Source of the DNA: an uncultured Clostridia bacterium
Lineage (GTDB): Bacteria > Bacillota > Clostridia > Lachnospirales > CAG-274
DNA length: 64,000 bases
Reading direction: 5' to 3'
Assembly (NCBI GenBank): GCA_910579745.1
Contig: CAJTVH010000001.1
Span: 1-64,000 of the forward strand
The translations under genes and the position numbers were made by a program. Shown one piece after another: positions 17,740 to 26,939 of this stretch (position 1 is its first letter; every line of letters begins with the position of its first letter). The notes below the pieces were generated by a model. That model saw only the letters and a program-made list of their open reading frames with translations, was not told the origin of the DNA and did not search any database.

Positions 17740-18630
17740 ATGTACAAAATAGTAAGTAAAAGAACTCTTACGGATAATATATTTCTTATGGATATAGAAG
17801 CTCCGAGAGTCGCGAAATCAGCTCTTCCCGGACAGTTTGTTATTGTTAAAAACACAGACCGAGGTGAGAGAATTCCTTTAACAGTCGCTGATTTTGACAG
17901 GGATAAGGGAACAGTTACCATTGTTTTTCAAACCGTAGGAAAAAGCACTCTTGAACTAGCTACATATAACGAGGGAGATTATGTATGTGATTTTGTCGGT
18001 CCGTTAGGCCGACCAAGCGATTTGGTTGACGAAAGCGTTGAGGACCTTAAAAAGAAAAGCGTTATTTTTATCGCAGGAGGAGTAGGAGCGGCTCCTGTTT
18101 ATCCTCAGGTAAAGTGGCTTCATGAGAAAGGCGTAGACGCTGACGTAATTGTCGGAAGCCGTACAAAGGATTTATTGATTATGGAGGATGAGATGAGGGC
18201 TGTGGCCGGAAATCTCTATATATCGACAGACGACGGCTCTTATGGATTTAACGGACGAGTTACCGATTGTCTTAAAGACCTTGTGGAGAATAAGGGCAAA
18301 AAATATGACCACGCCGTTGTTATAGGGCCTATGATTATGATGAAATTCGCGGCGGCTATGACTAAAGAGCTTAATATACCAACTATTGTGAGCCTTAATC
18401 CTATTATGGTTGACGGTACGGGTATGTGCGGGGCATGCCGTGTTACTGTGGGTGATGAGGTTAAATTCGCCTGTGTGGACGGACCGGAGTTCGACGGGCA
18501 TCTTATAAATTATGACGAGGCTATGCGCCGTCAGGCTATGTATAAAACTGAAGAGGGCAGAGCTAAACTTAAATTTGAAGAAGGAGATACTCACAGCCAT
18601 GGCGGCTGTGGCTGCGGAGGTGACAAATAA
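17740..18630 (+). CDS. nfnA: NADH-dependent ferredoxin:NADP+ oxidoreductase, subunit NfnA
   Basis: NfnA is the FAD subunit of the electron-bifurcating NfnAB transhydrogenase, which links NADPH, NAD+ and ferredoxin. The 296-aa protein has an N-terminal FAD domain (about 1-95), an NAD domain with FIAGGVGAAPVYPQ at about 110-122, and a C-terminal [2Fe-2S] site with D225, C230, C233 and C245 (VDGTGMCGACR, FACVDGPEFDG), the Asp plus three Cys pattern of Nfn. An odd feature is a His/Gly/Cys tail after about 284 (THSHGGCGCGG), which could bind metal. Its TAA overlaps the nfnB ATG. It could also be labelled glutamate synthase small-subunit-like, but the pair fits Nfn best. Confidence 0.85.
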   Translation: MYKIVSKRTLTDNIFLMDIEAPRVAKSALPGQFVIVKNTDRGERIPLTVADFDRDKGTVTIVFQTVGKSTLELATYNEGDYVCDFVGPLGRPSDLVDESVEDLKKKSVIFIAGGVGAAPVYPQVKWLHEKGVDADVIVGSRTKDLLIMEDEMRAVAGNLYISTDDGSYGFNGRVTDCLKDLVENKGKKYDHAVVIGPMIMMKFAAAMTKELNIPTIVSLNPIMVDGTGMCGACRVTVGDEVKFACVDGPEFDGHLINYDEAMRRQAMYKTEEGRAKLKFEEGDTHSHGGCGCGGDK

Positions 18631-20018
18631 TGGGTGATGTTTTAAAAAGAGTTCCCGTAAGGGAACAGGACGCTAAGGCAAGAGCCACTAATTTTGACGA
18701 GGTTTGTCTTGGATATAATGAAAACGAGGCTGTTGAGGAGGCTAACAGATGCCTTGGCTGTAAAAACGCAAAATGTATTACGGGATGTCCCGTTTCTATC
18801 GATATTCCGGGATTTATATCTAAGGTTAAAGAATCTGATTTTAAGGGAGCCGCGGAGGTTATCGCTTGTTACAGCGCTTTACCCGCCGTATGCGGGCGAG
18901 TGTGTCCTCAGGAAAATCAATGTGAGGGCGTTTGTATAAGAGGAATTAAGGGAGATCCTGTTTCTATCGGTAAGCTTGAGAGATTTGTCGCCGACTGGGC
19001 GAGTGAGAATAAAATCGATTTAAGCAAGACGGAGCCTAAAAACGGCAAAAGAGTAGCTGTTATAGGAGCAGGACCCGCTGGTCTTACATGCGCGGGGGAT
19101 TTGGCGAAAAAAGGGTATGACGTAACTATTTTTGAGGCTCTTCATAAAGCGGGAGGAGTTTTGGAATACGGTATTCCCGAATTTAGGCTTCCTAAGGAAA
19201 AAGTTGTTAAAAACGAGGTTGAGAATATTAAAAAGCTTGGCGTTAAAATTGAGACAAACGTTATTATCGGCAGAACTATTACGATAGATCAACTTTTTGA
19301 CGACGAGAAATTTGACGCTGTGTTTATTGGCTCGGGAGCGGGTCTTCCTAAGTTTATGGGAATACCAGGAGAAAACGCGAACGGGGTTTTATCGGCTAAT
19401 GAGTTTCTTACCCGCGTGAATCTTATGAAAGCTTATACGGAGGAATATGACACACCTGTTAAAATCGGCAAGAAGGTAGCTGTCGTAGGCGGTGGAAATG
19501 TGGCTATGGACGCCGCCAGAACAGCTTTAAGATTGGGTTCTGAGAGCCATATAGTATACAGAAGAGGTACGGAACAGCTTCCCGCGAGAGTCGAGGAAGT
19601 TCACCACGCTATGGAAGAGGGAGTTATTTTTGATACTCTCACAAATCCTACGGAAATTCTTGTTGATGAAAATGGCTGGGTTTCAGGTATGAAGTGTGTT
19701 AAAATGGAATTAGGCGAGCCTGACGAGTCAGGAAGAAGAAGTCCTGTCGTAATCGAGGGTTCGGAGTTTACTATGGATGTGGATACGGTTATAATGAGTC
19801 TTGGCACCTCACCGAATCCTTTGATTTCGTCAACGACGAAGGGTCTGGACGTAAACAAGAGGAGGTGTATTGTCGCTGAGGAGGAAACAGGCCTTACTTC
19901 AAGAGAGGCTGTATACGCCGGAGGAGACGCTGTTACAGGAGCGGCAACTGTTATTCTCGCTATGGGTGCGGGTAAAAAAGCGGCTAAAGCTATTGATGAG
20001 TATTTACAGAGTATTTAA
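18630..20018 (+). CDS. nfnB: NADH-dependent ferredoxin:NADP+ oxidoreductase, subunit NfnB (GltA-like)
   Basis: NfnB is the subunit with the bifurcating FAD, two [4Fe-4S] clusters and the NADPH site. The 462-aa protein has N-terminal cluster ligands (CLGCKNAKCITGCPV, C41-C53; CGRVCPQENQCEGVC, about 88-102), an FAD motif VIGAGPAGLTCAGDL at about 145-159 and an NADPH motif VVGGGNVAMDAARTAL at about 286-301. Many databases call such proteins homotetrameric NADPH glutamate synthase (gltA), but the directly overlapping NfnA partner (TAATG junction) favours Nfn. It probably supplies NADPH or balances ferredoxin in this anaerobe. Confidence 0.87.
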   Translation: MGDVLKRVPVREQDAKARATNFDEVCLGYNENEAVEEANRCLGCKNAKCITGCPVSIDIPGFISKVKESDFKGAAEVIACYSALPAVCGRVCPQENQCEGVCIRGIKGDPVSIGKLERFVADWASENKIDLSKTEPKNGKRVAVIGAGPAGLTCAGDLAKKGYDVTIFEALHKAGGVLEYGIPEFRLPKEKVVKNEVENIKKLGVKIETNVIIGRTITIDQLFDDEKFDAVFIGSGAGLPKFMGIPGENANGVLSANEFLTRVNLMKAYTEEYDTPVKIGKKVAVVGGGNVAMDAARTALRLGSESHIVYRRGTEQLPARVEEVHHAMEEGVIFDTLTNPTEILVDENGWVSGMKCVKMELGEPDESGRRSPVVIEGSEFTMDVDTVIMSLGTSPNPLISSTTKGLDVNKRRCIVAEEETGLTSREAVYAGGDAVTGAATVILAMGAGKKAAKAIDEYLQSI

Positions 20019-20114
20019 TAGTGAATATTACTTATTTCCCCAATGAAAATTTAAAACAATAAATTTTTATAAATACTTTAACGGAATCTTAACGATGTTT
20101 AATATGAAAAAAGG

Positions 20115-20190
20115 ATGCGAGAGATAAATCAAAAAAAGAAAGAGGCTATGAGTAAATAGTCTCTTTCTTTTTTTGATTTATCCCTCGCAT
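20115..20190 (+). terminator. Very long hairpin, probable terminator after nfnB
   Basis: ATGCGAGAGATAAATC with AAAAAAAGAAAGAG forms one arm of a stem of about 30 bp. The other arm is CTCTTTCTTTTTTTGATT, then TATCCCTCGCAT, with one or two mismatches and a 16-base loop. The T-rich run is inside the stem rather than after it, unlike a standard terminator. It may also be a processing site or a decayed palindromic element. Confidence 0.5.
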
Positions 20191-20353
20191 ATAACAAAAA
20201 AAATAGAAGAAGATTTGTTTATGGCAATTTGTAAAATTTTTATAGTAAAGAGATAAGAGAATTTAATGACTATATATATCAGCTTATTAAAGCTAACTTG
20301 ATTATTCTTTTATTGTTTAGCTATAATTTGGTGAATTTTGTATGTCATTTTAT
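20191..20353. other. Spacer with a short repeated sequence
   Basis: ATTCTTTTATTGTTTAGCTATAATT near 20305-20329 is nearly the same as a stretch at 31197-31220 upstream of the Nudix gene, with two or three differences. Nothing else is recognisable here. Confidence 0.3.
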
Positions 20354-20382
20354 TTGAGAAAAATTTAATTTTATGTTATAAT
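20354..20382 (+). promoter_or_regulatory. SigA-type promoter for cdaA-cdaR
   Basis: TTGAGA (20354-20359), a 17-base spacer and a perfect TATAAT (20377-20382), 85 bases before the cdaA start. Confidence 0.75.
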
Positions 20383-20466
20383 TAAAAAAGAAACGAAATC
20401 TTAATGGGGAATAAGGTTTTACTGAACACGAAAATTATGTGCTTTTTATGAAAGTTGGTGTAAATT

Positions 20467-21330
20467 ATGGATAATTCTTTGGGAAGGATTATGTCTGAAC
20501 TGAATTTATCTACGTTAAGTATCCCAAGTTTTAGAATTACGGATATAATTGATATTTTGCTTGTAGCTCTTTTAATATATGTCGTTATGATATGGATTAA
20601 GGAAACGAGAGCGTGGTCTCTGTTTAAAGGTATTGTCGTTATTTTTATCATCAGTATATTTTCTTATCAACTTCATTTTTATACGGTATCATGGATTATA
20701 GAAAAAACTCTCTCTGTAGGAATTATAGCTCTTATTGTTCTTTTTCAGCCCGAATTCAGAAAAGGCCTTGAGCAAATAGGAAAAGGAAATATTGTCACAA
20801 ATATTTTTAATAATGACGAGGAGGGAAAAATACTTCAAAAGACGGTTAAGGAAGTTGTTACGGCGGCCTATAAAATGGCGAAAGTCAGAACGGGAGCTTT
20901 AATTCTTCTTGAGCAGGACGTTCCCTTGGGAGACCTTGAGATGACAGGGATTCCTATTGACGCTATTGTCTCAAGCCAGCTTCTTATAAACATATTTGAG
21001 AATAAAACCCCTTTGCATGACGGCGCCGTTATTATAAGAAACAACAGAGTCGCGGCCGCCACTTGTATATTGCCGCTGACCCAGACGGAAATAGGGCTTG
21101 ATTTAGGTACGAGGCACAGAGCGGCTGTAGGCGCGAGCGAAGAGTCGGACGCTTATATCATAGTGGTTTCGGAGGAGACGGGCGGCGTTTCGGTGGCTCA
21201 CGGGGGAAAGCTATACAGGGGGCTGTCTGAGTCAGAAGTTACAAAGATGATTTCAAAGGGTGTTAAACCAACCCATAAGGGAATAAAATTGTGGAAAGGA
21301 CGAAAAAACAATGCTAAGAAAAATAAGTGA
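20467..21330 (+). CDS. cdaA: Diadenylate cyclase CdaA
   Basis: It makes cyclic di-AMP from two ATP at the membrane; c-di-AMP controls potassium and osmotic balance and cell-wall homeostasis. The 287-aa protein has three hydrophobic segments (about 26-44, 53-71 and 78-94) followed by the DAC domain (about 120-250). Both catalytic motifs are intact: DGA at 185-187 (LHDGAVIIRNN) and RHR at 216-218 (GTRHRAAVG). It heads the classic cdaA-cdaR-glmM cluster, overlaps cdaR by 20 bases and has its own promoter. No c-di-AMP phosphodiesterase is visible here. Confidence 0.96.
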   Translation: MDNSLGRIMSELNLSTLSIPSFRITDIIDILLVALLIYVVMIWIKETRAWSLFKGIVVIFIISIFSYQLHFYTVSWIIEKTLSVGIIALIVLFQPEFRKGLEQIGKGNIVTNIFNNDEEGKILQKTVKEVVTAAYKMAKVRTGALILLEQDVPLGDLEMTGIPIDAIVSSQLLINIFENKTPLHDGAVIIRNNRVAAATCILPLTQTEIGLDLGTRHRAAVGASEESDAYIIVVSEETGGVSVAHGGKLYRGLSESEVTKMISKGVKPTHKGIKLWKGRKNNAKKNK

Positions 21331-22693
21331 AAAGCTTATAAAGTACGTAAGCAAAAATTTTGGCTGGAAATTGTTTTCTGTCGTTTGCGCGGTTGTTCTA
21401 TGGTTTATAGTCATGAATATTATCAATCCTACGGAGATGCAGACGTTCAGTGTGAATGTAACGTTTCTTAACGAGGATAAACTTACTGAGAGAGGTTTCG
21501 CGGTAATAAACAAGGAGGAAATAGAGAACACAAGAATAGATATAAAAGTTAAATCTACAAGAACGGCTCTTGACGAACTGAGTAAAAACAAAAAAGAGAT
21601 TACGGCGACGGTCGATTTAAAACAATTCGCCATGCTTTACGCCGACGACTTGAACGAACCTTTTAAAGTCGCCGTTACGCCGGTTATTCCAACAAGTTAT
21701 GTCTATACTTATGAACTTGTTAATTTTATACCGGCGGAAATTTCAGTTAAACTTGATAATGTGGTCGAGGTTGAGAAAGAAGTCAAGGTTGATTCTGAGG
21801 GCGAACTCTCAAACGGGTATCTCGCCGGGGAAACTGTTGTTATGCCTCCTGTTGTTAAAGTTAAGGGAGCGTCATCAATAATAGATAAAATAGACTCGGT
21901 TAAAGTATTTCTTGATTTTTCCGATGTTTCAGAAGGATTTCAGGAAAAATTCAAACCAATCGCTTTTGACCAGAACGGCAATGAGCTAAACTCGCTTCTT
22001 ATCGACCCTGAAACAGTTCAGGTTAGTATAGGTATTTATAAATATGGTAAAATACCGGTTGAGCGGCCGACGGTAGAGGGCAGCCCTGGAGAGGGATTTG
22101 AAATCTCAAAAATTGAGTGGGAGCCAAAATATATAGAGGTTGTCGGTGAGGAAGCTGAGATTTCAAAGGTGGGAGCTATTAAACCCATTGTAAAAATTGA
22201 CGGTGATAGCGAAAATCAGATTGTAAAAACTTTTGACGTGAACGCTCACATAGCTAAAAATAAATTGAGTATAAAATCAGGCGCTAAGAAAGAAGTGACA
22301 GTAACTATTGACCTCGCTCAAACATATGAAAAGGAAATTCCCGTAAGAGACGGAGATATTTCTTTTGAGGGAGCGGATGGGGACAAAGAGGTCTATTTGG
22401 CGAGTGATGTGAAAATAAAAGTTAAAGGAGTCAAAGAAATTATAGACAATCTTAATGAGAGCGATATAAAGGGAAAAATTAACGTCGCCGGTCTTTCAGA
22501 AGGAGAACATTCCTCGCTTAAAGTTGAGTTTGAACTTCCCGATGGTGTTGAGCTTTCCGAGGCGGTTTTCGCCGATGTTAAAATAGAACGTGTTCACGAC
22601 AGGCAGGAAGAATCTCAAACGGAAACCTCTGAGGAGGTCAGAGAAGCCATGCGAAACGAGGCGAGTGAAACAAATATGGAAGAGGCGTCGTAA
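21311..22693 (+). CDS. cdaR: CdaA regulatory protein CdaR (YbbR repeats)
   Basis: CdaR is the membrane-anchored, extracytoplasmic regulator of CdaA. The 460-aa protein has one membrane segment near residues 18-38 (FSVVCAVVLWFIVMNII) and then several YbbR-type beta repeats of about 80 residues (for example VKVKGASSIIDKIDSVKV and IKVKGVKEIIDNLNESDI). The last 40 residues are rich in Glu and Ser and probably disordered. Its start lies 20 bases inside cdaA, so translation is likely coupled. The product probably adjusts c-di-AMP synthesis to the state of the envelope. Confidence 0.9.
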   Translation: MLRKISEKLIKYVSKNFGWKLFSVVCAVVLWFIVMNIINPTEMQTFSVNVTFLNEDKLTERGFAVINKEEIENTRIDIKVKSTRTALDELSKNKKEITATVDLKQFAMLYADDLNEPFKVAVTPVIPTSYVYTYELVNFIPAEISVKLDNVVEVEKEVKVDSEGELSNGYLAGETVVMPPVVKVKGASSIIDKIDSVKVFLDFSDVSEGFQEKFKPIAFDQNGNELNSLLIDPETVQVSIGIYKYGKIPVERPTVEGSPGEGFEISKIEWEPKYIEVVGEEAEISKVGAIKPIVKIDGDSENQIVKTFDVNAHIAKNKLSIKSGAKKEVTVTIDLAQTYEKEIPVRDGDISFEGADGDKEVYLASDVKIKVKGVKEIIDNLNESDIKGKINVAGLSEGEHSSLKVEFELPDGVELSEAVFADVKIERVHDRQEESQTETSEEVREAMRNEASETNMEEAS

Positions 22694-22784
22694 GTAATTT
22701 TTGAGACAGAAATTAATAAGAGATGCCAAAATTGTTCGAAAGTATTAAAAAAGACGTATCCTTGGTAAAATGATAAAATTTTTA

Positions 22785-22813
22785 TTGAATATATTTATAT
22801 TAAGTGTTATAAT
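22785..22813 (+). promoter_or_regulatory. SigA-type promoter for glmM
   Basis: TTGAAT (22785-22790), a 17-base spacer and TATAAT (22808-22813). It lies 45 bases before glmM, so glmM can be transcribed separately from cdaA-cdaR. Confidence 0.7.
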
Positions 22814-22857
22814 GTCGAAAGTGATTGTTTTATTGTTTTTAGGAGGAAAATTTAAAT

Positions 22858-24207
22858 ATGGGAAAATTTTTTGGAACAGACGGAGTAAGAGGTGTGGCGA
22901 ATACGGAGCTTACACCCGAGCTTGTATATGAGTTAGGCAGAGCGGGAGCTTTTGTTCTTACAAAAGAGACTAAAAATATACCAAAAATAATTGTCGGGAT
23001 GGACACGAGAATATCGGGCGATATGCTTGAGGCGGCTTTAATCGCTGGTATATGCTCGGTAGGAGCTAAAGCGGTTTCCCTTGGTGTGGTTCCAACGCCG
23101 GCCGTGGCTCATCTCGTAAGAGAATATAACGCTGACGCGGGAGTGGTTATAAGCGCCTCTCATAATCCCGTGAAGGATAACGGAATAAAGTTTTTTAACA
23201 GTAAGGGATTTAAACTTCCTGATGAGACGGAAGCGAGAATTGAGGAGATTATGACAAATTCAGCCGCTGAGATTCCGAGACCCGTGGGAGAGGCGGTAGG
23301 TTCTAAGATTGTGGAGTATGACGCTATAGATGACTATATTAAATTTTTAAAAGGTACGACTGACGTTAAATTCACAGGACTTAAAGTCGCTATTGACTGT
23401 GCCAACGGAGCTACTTACAAAGCGGCGCCGATCGCTTTACACGAGCTTGGCGCGGAGGTATGCGCCATTCACAGGGAACCTGACGGAACTAATATAAATA
23501 AAGACTGCGGTTCTACCCATATGGAAAGCCTTAAAAAATTTGTTATTGAGACAAAATCAGACGTAGGAATAGCTTTTGACGGCGACGGCGATAGATGTCT
23601 CGCTATAGATGAGAATGGCGAACTGGTGGACGGCGACCAAATTATGGCTATATGCGGTTCATATCTTAAAGAATTGGGTAAACTTAAAAATAATACGATA
23701 GTAGCTACGGTTATGAGTAATCTTGGTCTCTTTATAATGGGAGATCAAAAAGGAATAAATATTGAGAAGACCAAAGTCGGAGACAGATACGTCCTTGAGA
23801 GAATGCTTGAGAAAAACGACGTTTTAGGAGGAGAGCAATCGGGACATATTATTTTTCTTGAGCATAATACGACGGGGGACGGAATACTTACGGCGATTCA
23901 GCTTTTGAGTATTTTGAAAAAAACGGGTAAAAAACTTTCGGAGCTTAAAAACATTATGGAGATTCTACCGCAGGTTCTTATCAACGCTGCCGTTGACAGA
24001 AATAAAAAAGACGATTATTTATCAAATGATACAATTAAAATGGAAATTGAGAAACTTGAAAAGAAATTTGAGGGACAGGGCAGAGTTCTTATACGTCCGT
24101 CAGGCACGGAGCCTATAGTTCGGGTTATGCTTGAGGGCAGGAATAAAGAGGAAATAGAGAGAGAGGCGAGAAGGCTCGCCGACCTTATTGAGGAATTACT
24201 CAAATAA
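22858..24207 (+). CDS. glmM: Phosphoglucosamine mutase
   Basis: It interconverts glucosamine-6-phosphate and glucosamine-1-phosphate on the way to UDP-GlcNAc and peptidoglycan. The 449-aa protein begins MGKFFGTDGVRGVAN and has the phosphoserine loop ISASHNP (Ser101), the Mg site FDGDGDRC (about 240-247), the sugar loop GGEQSGHI and the phosphate-binding loop IRPSGTEPIVRVM. All are canonical. In related bacteria GlmM binds and restrains CdaA, which fits its position after cdaA-cdaR. Ribosome site AGGAGG precedes the ATG. Confidence 0.97.
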   Translation: MGKFFGTDGVRGVANTELTPELVYELGRAGAFVLTKETKNIPKIIVGMDTRISGDMLEAALIAGICSVGAKAVSLGVVPTPAVAHLVREYNADAGVVISASHNPVKDNGIKFFNSKGFKLPDETEARIEEIMTNSAAEIPRPVGEAVGSKIVEYDAIDDYIKFLKGTTDVKFTGLKVAIDCANGATYKAAPIALHELGAEVCAIHREPDGTNINKDCGSTHMESLKKFVIETKSDVGIAFDGDGDRCLAIDENGELVDGDQIMAICGSYLKELGKLKNNTIVATVMSNLGLFIMGDQKGINIEKTKVGDRYVLERMLEKNDVLGGEQSGHIIFLEHNTTGDGILTAIQLLSILKKTGKKLSELKNIMEILPQVLINAAVDRNKKDDYLSNDTIKMEIEKLEKKFEGQGRVLIRPSGTEPIVRVMLEGRNKEEIEREARRLADLIEELLK

Positions 24208-24313
24208 TAGTGAGATTAAAAAAATGTTATAATCGCCTTAAACGTTATGGAAACACCTGAGGATTTAAGGTGTATTTCAGTTTATTATTAATATTTTTTG
24301 GGAGGTACTGCCA

Positions 24314-26149
24314 ATGTGCGGTGTTGTTGGTTATATCGGTAAAAATGACGCTGTTCCTGTTCTTATAAACGGGTTATCCAAACTTGAGTACAGAGGGTAT
24401 GATTCCGCGGGGGTCGCTGTTTATGACTCTAAACAGGACAAAATAAATATTTGCAAAACGAAAGGACGTATTCAAAATCTTCAGGATAAGCTTTACATGT
24501 CGCCTTTAAACGGAAAAGTTGGAATAGGCCACACAAGATGGGCCACTCACGGTGTTCCGTCAGACAGAAACGCCCATCCTCATTTCAGTGACGACTCAAA
24601 AATCGCTGTGGTTCATAACGGAATTATAGAAAATTATATGTCTCTTAAAGAGGAGCTTGAGGAAAAAGGCTATAAATTCGCCTCGGAAACGGATACGGAA
24701 ACAGTAGCCCATTTAATTGATTATTATTACAAAAGCGGAATGGATATACTTGACGCTGTGTTTGAGGTTCTTGACAGAATAGAAGGTTCTTACGCTTTAG
24801 GAATATTGTGCAAGGATTTTCCCGATCAGCTTATAGCCACGAGAAAGGACAGTCCTCTTGTCGTGGGTCTTGGGGAAGGTGAGAATTTTATCGCTTCGGA
24901 TATGCCGGCTATACTGAATTATACAAGAGACGTCTATCTTATTGACGATAACCAAGTTGCTGTTCTTACGGCGGATTCGGTTAAAATTCTTGATTTGGAT
25001 AAAAACGAGGTTAAAAAGGATATTTTTAAAGTTGATTGGGACATTGAGGCGGCTGAAAAAAGCGGATATGACCATTTTATGCTTAAAGAAATTCATGAAC
25101 AGCCTAAGGTTGTAAGGGATAATTTGAACTCACGCCTTAAAGAAAGCGGTGTTGAGCTCGACAGTATTAAATTAGGCAAAGAAGAGTTAAAAAACATTAA
25201 CAGAATTTATATTGTAGCCTGCGGTACGGCGTATTACGCTGGTCTTATTGGTAAATATCTTATTGAGAGGGTTGTGAGGATTCCCGTCAACTCGGAGGTC
25301 GCTAGTGAGTTTAGATATAAAGACCCTTTAATTGACGACAAAACTTTAATGATTGTCGTTTCCCAGTCTGGAGAGACGGCGGACACCATCGCCGCTATGC
25401 GCCTCGCTAAAGAAAAGGGAGCGAGAACTCTCGGCATTGTAAACGCTGTCGGAAGTTCTATAGCGAGAGAATCTGACGACGTGTTATATACTTTAGCCGG
25501 TCCTGAAATAGCTGTTGCCTCCACGAAAGCGTTTACCGCCCAGGTAGTGTCAATGTATCTTATTACTTGCCACATCGCCCTTGAGCTTGGTAAAATGTCT
25601 TTGGAGGAATTTATAAAAATTAAGGACTGTATGGAAGAGCTTCCTTCTCTTGTGAACAGTATATTGACGAAGGAACCGGCCTTAAAGAGATTTATGCATA
25701 AATATATAGGTTCTAAAAACGTGTTTTATATTGGAAGAGGGCTTGATTATATAGTATCGCAGGAGGGTTCTTTAAAACTAAAGGAAATAGCTTATCTTCA
25801 TAGCGAGCCTTATGCCGCGGGAGAGCTTAAACACGGGCCTATTGCCCTTATTGAGGAGTCTACCCTTGTCATCGGTATTGTTACTCAGGAAGAACTTTTT
25901 GACAAAACAGTAAGCAATATAAGGGAGTGTAAGGCCAGAGGCGCTAAAGTTTTGGCTATTGCCATGGATGGGAATAAGGAAATCTCAAAATACGCCGACG
26001 ATGTATTTTATATACCTCGTACCCATTGGATGCTTACTCCTTTACTCGCTAATATACCGCAGCAGCTTTTCGCTTATTATATGGCTTTGGGACTTGGCAA
26101 TGATGTGGATAAACCGAGGAATCTCGCTAAAAGCGTTACTGTTGAGTAA
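24314..26149 (+). CDS. glmS: Glutamine-fructose-6-phosphate aminotransferase (isomerizing)
   Basis: It makes glucosamine-6-phosphate from fructose-6-phosphate and glutamine, feeding GlmM. The 611-aa protein starts MCGVVGYIG, with the N-terminal nucleophile Cys exposed after Met removal. The glutaminase domain covers about 1-240 (GHTRWATHG, HNGIIENY), followed by two SIS domains (VACGTAYYAG, VSQSGETADT, HSEPYAAGELKHGP) and the C-terminal PRNLAKSVTVE. The 106-base gap after glmM has only a small ACACCT/AGGTGT hairpin and is too short for a glmS ribozyme, so control must differ from that of Bacillus. Confidence 0.98.
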   Translation: MCGVVGYIGKNDAVPVLINGLSKLEYRGYDSAGVAVYDSKQDKINICKTKGRIQNLQDKLYMSPLNGKVGIGHTRWATHGVPSDRNAHPHFSDDSKIAVVHNGIIENYMSLKEELEEKGYKFASETDTETVAHLIDYYYKSGMDILDAVFEVLDRIEGSYALGILCKDFPDQLIATRKDSPLVVGLGEGENFIASDMPAILNYTRDVYLIDDNQVAVLTADSVKILDLDKNEVKKDIFKVDWDIEAAEKSGYDHFMLKEIHEQPKVVRDNLNSRLKESGVELDSIKLGKEELKNINRIYIVACGTAYYAGLIGKYLIERVVRIPVNSEVASEFRYKDPLIDDKTLMIVVSQSGETADTIAAMRLAKEKGARTLGIVNAVGSSIARESDDVLYTLAGPEIAVASTKAFTAQVVSMYLITCHIALELGKMSLEEFIKIKDCMEELPSLVNSILTKEPALKRFMHKYIGSKNVFYIGRGLDYIVSQEGSLKLKEIAYLHSEPYAAGELKHGPIALIEESTLVIGIVTQEELFDKTVSNIRECKARGAKVLAIAMDGNKEISKYADDVFYIPRTHWMLTPLLANIPQQLFAYYMALGLGNDVDKPRNLAKSVTVE

Positions 26150-26939
26150 ATTGTTAACAATAATTATGGTATATGCTGAGATGCGAAAAATTTTAAAAGC
26201 GTATCTAATGTTTGAATTTATATATAAAATCTATAAAACAGAGTTATATATTTTGAGCTTAAAGTTCGCTGAGTATATAGGTATTCGGCGAACTCATCCC
26301 ATCGGGGAGAAAAGATTTTATTGACGTTTTGAGGCTTTGGACATACTTATTTTTCTGCAATTTCTCGATGTAACAGGCGTGAGTTAAATTTTAGGTCTCT
26401 TTGACACTTTGTAAAATTACCATGTGTATCTGAAAACTAAAGTACGCGAAAAAATAAAAAATTTAAAGCTTATTTATATTTTTATGGGATTTATATTTAT
26501 ATACGGCGATTGGATATTGCCGTTATGCTACATAGTTTTCAAATACGCTTTATATGGAAATAAAAAATATTATTTCGCGTAATTTTGACATAATTAAAAT
26601 GGAGAATTGATATTAACTGATTTCAGGTACGTTCTAACGAGTTATTTTTGATAACTTGATAGCAAGACTTTAAAATAATGCTAATATTCTTTATACTAAT
26701 CTCATTAAAAAGATGTAATTTTTCGTAATTACAGGGGAACAAAAATTATTTTATTTGAGTTTTGGATTTTTTAGCTTATAAAATGTTTTTTTGTTCTTAT
26801 GACGGATTTATATACTGTTTTAAGAAGAGATTGGTATTATAAGTTCGCGGATGTATTTTATGAATTGTTTTGTTGTTTTGCTTTTTGTTCGTGTATTCAT
26901 AAATCGGAATTTCCGCAGAACAACGATAGGAGGTTTATA
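26150..26939. other. Intergenic region with a family-1 remnant
   Basis: About 790 bases between glmS and mtnN. A family-1 element lies at about 26423-26551. A lone end, TTTCAGGTACGTTCTA, is near 26619-26634, and a family-5 end (ATACTAATCTCATTAAAAAG) at 26693-26712. No gene or clear terminator is visible. An ORF running upstream of the mtnN start (from 26799) has no ribosome site. Confidence 0.4.
26423..26551. repeat. Family-1 inverted-repeat element, shortened copy
   Basis: The left end TGTATCTGAAAACTAAAGTA and the right end TAGTTTTCAAATACGCTTTA are inverted complements of the family-1 type. The interior retains GCGAAAAAATAAAAAA but is about 35 bases shorter than the full copies. Confidence 0.55.

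Noticed and set aside
18630..20018. Glutamate synthase small subunit (gltD)
   Set aside because: No large subunit (gltB) is adjacent, and the gene overlaps an NfnA-type partner, so NfnB is the better reading.
26799..26939. N-terminal extension of the MTA/SAH nucleosidase
   Set aside because: The extension is Cys/Phe-rich without family similarity and has no ribosome site, whereas the ATG at 26940 follows GGAGG and begins with the family's N-terminal motif.
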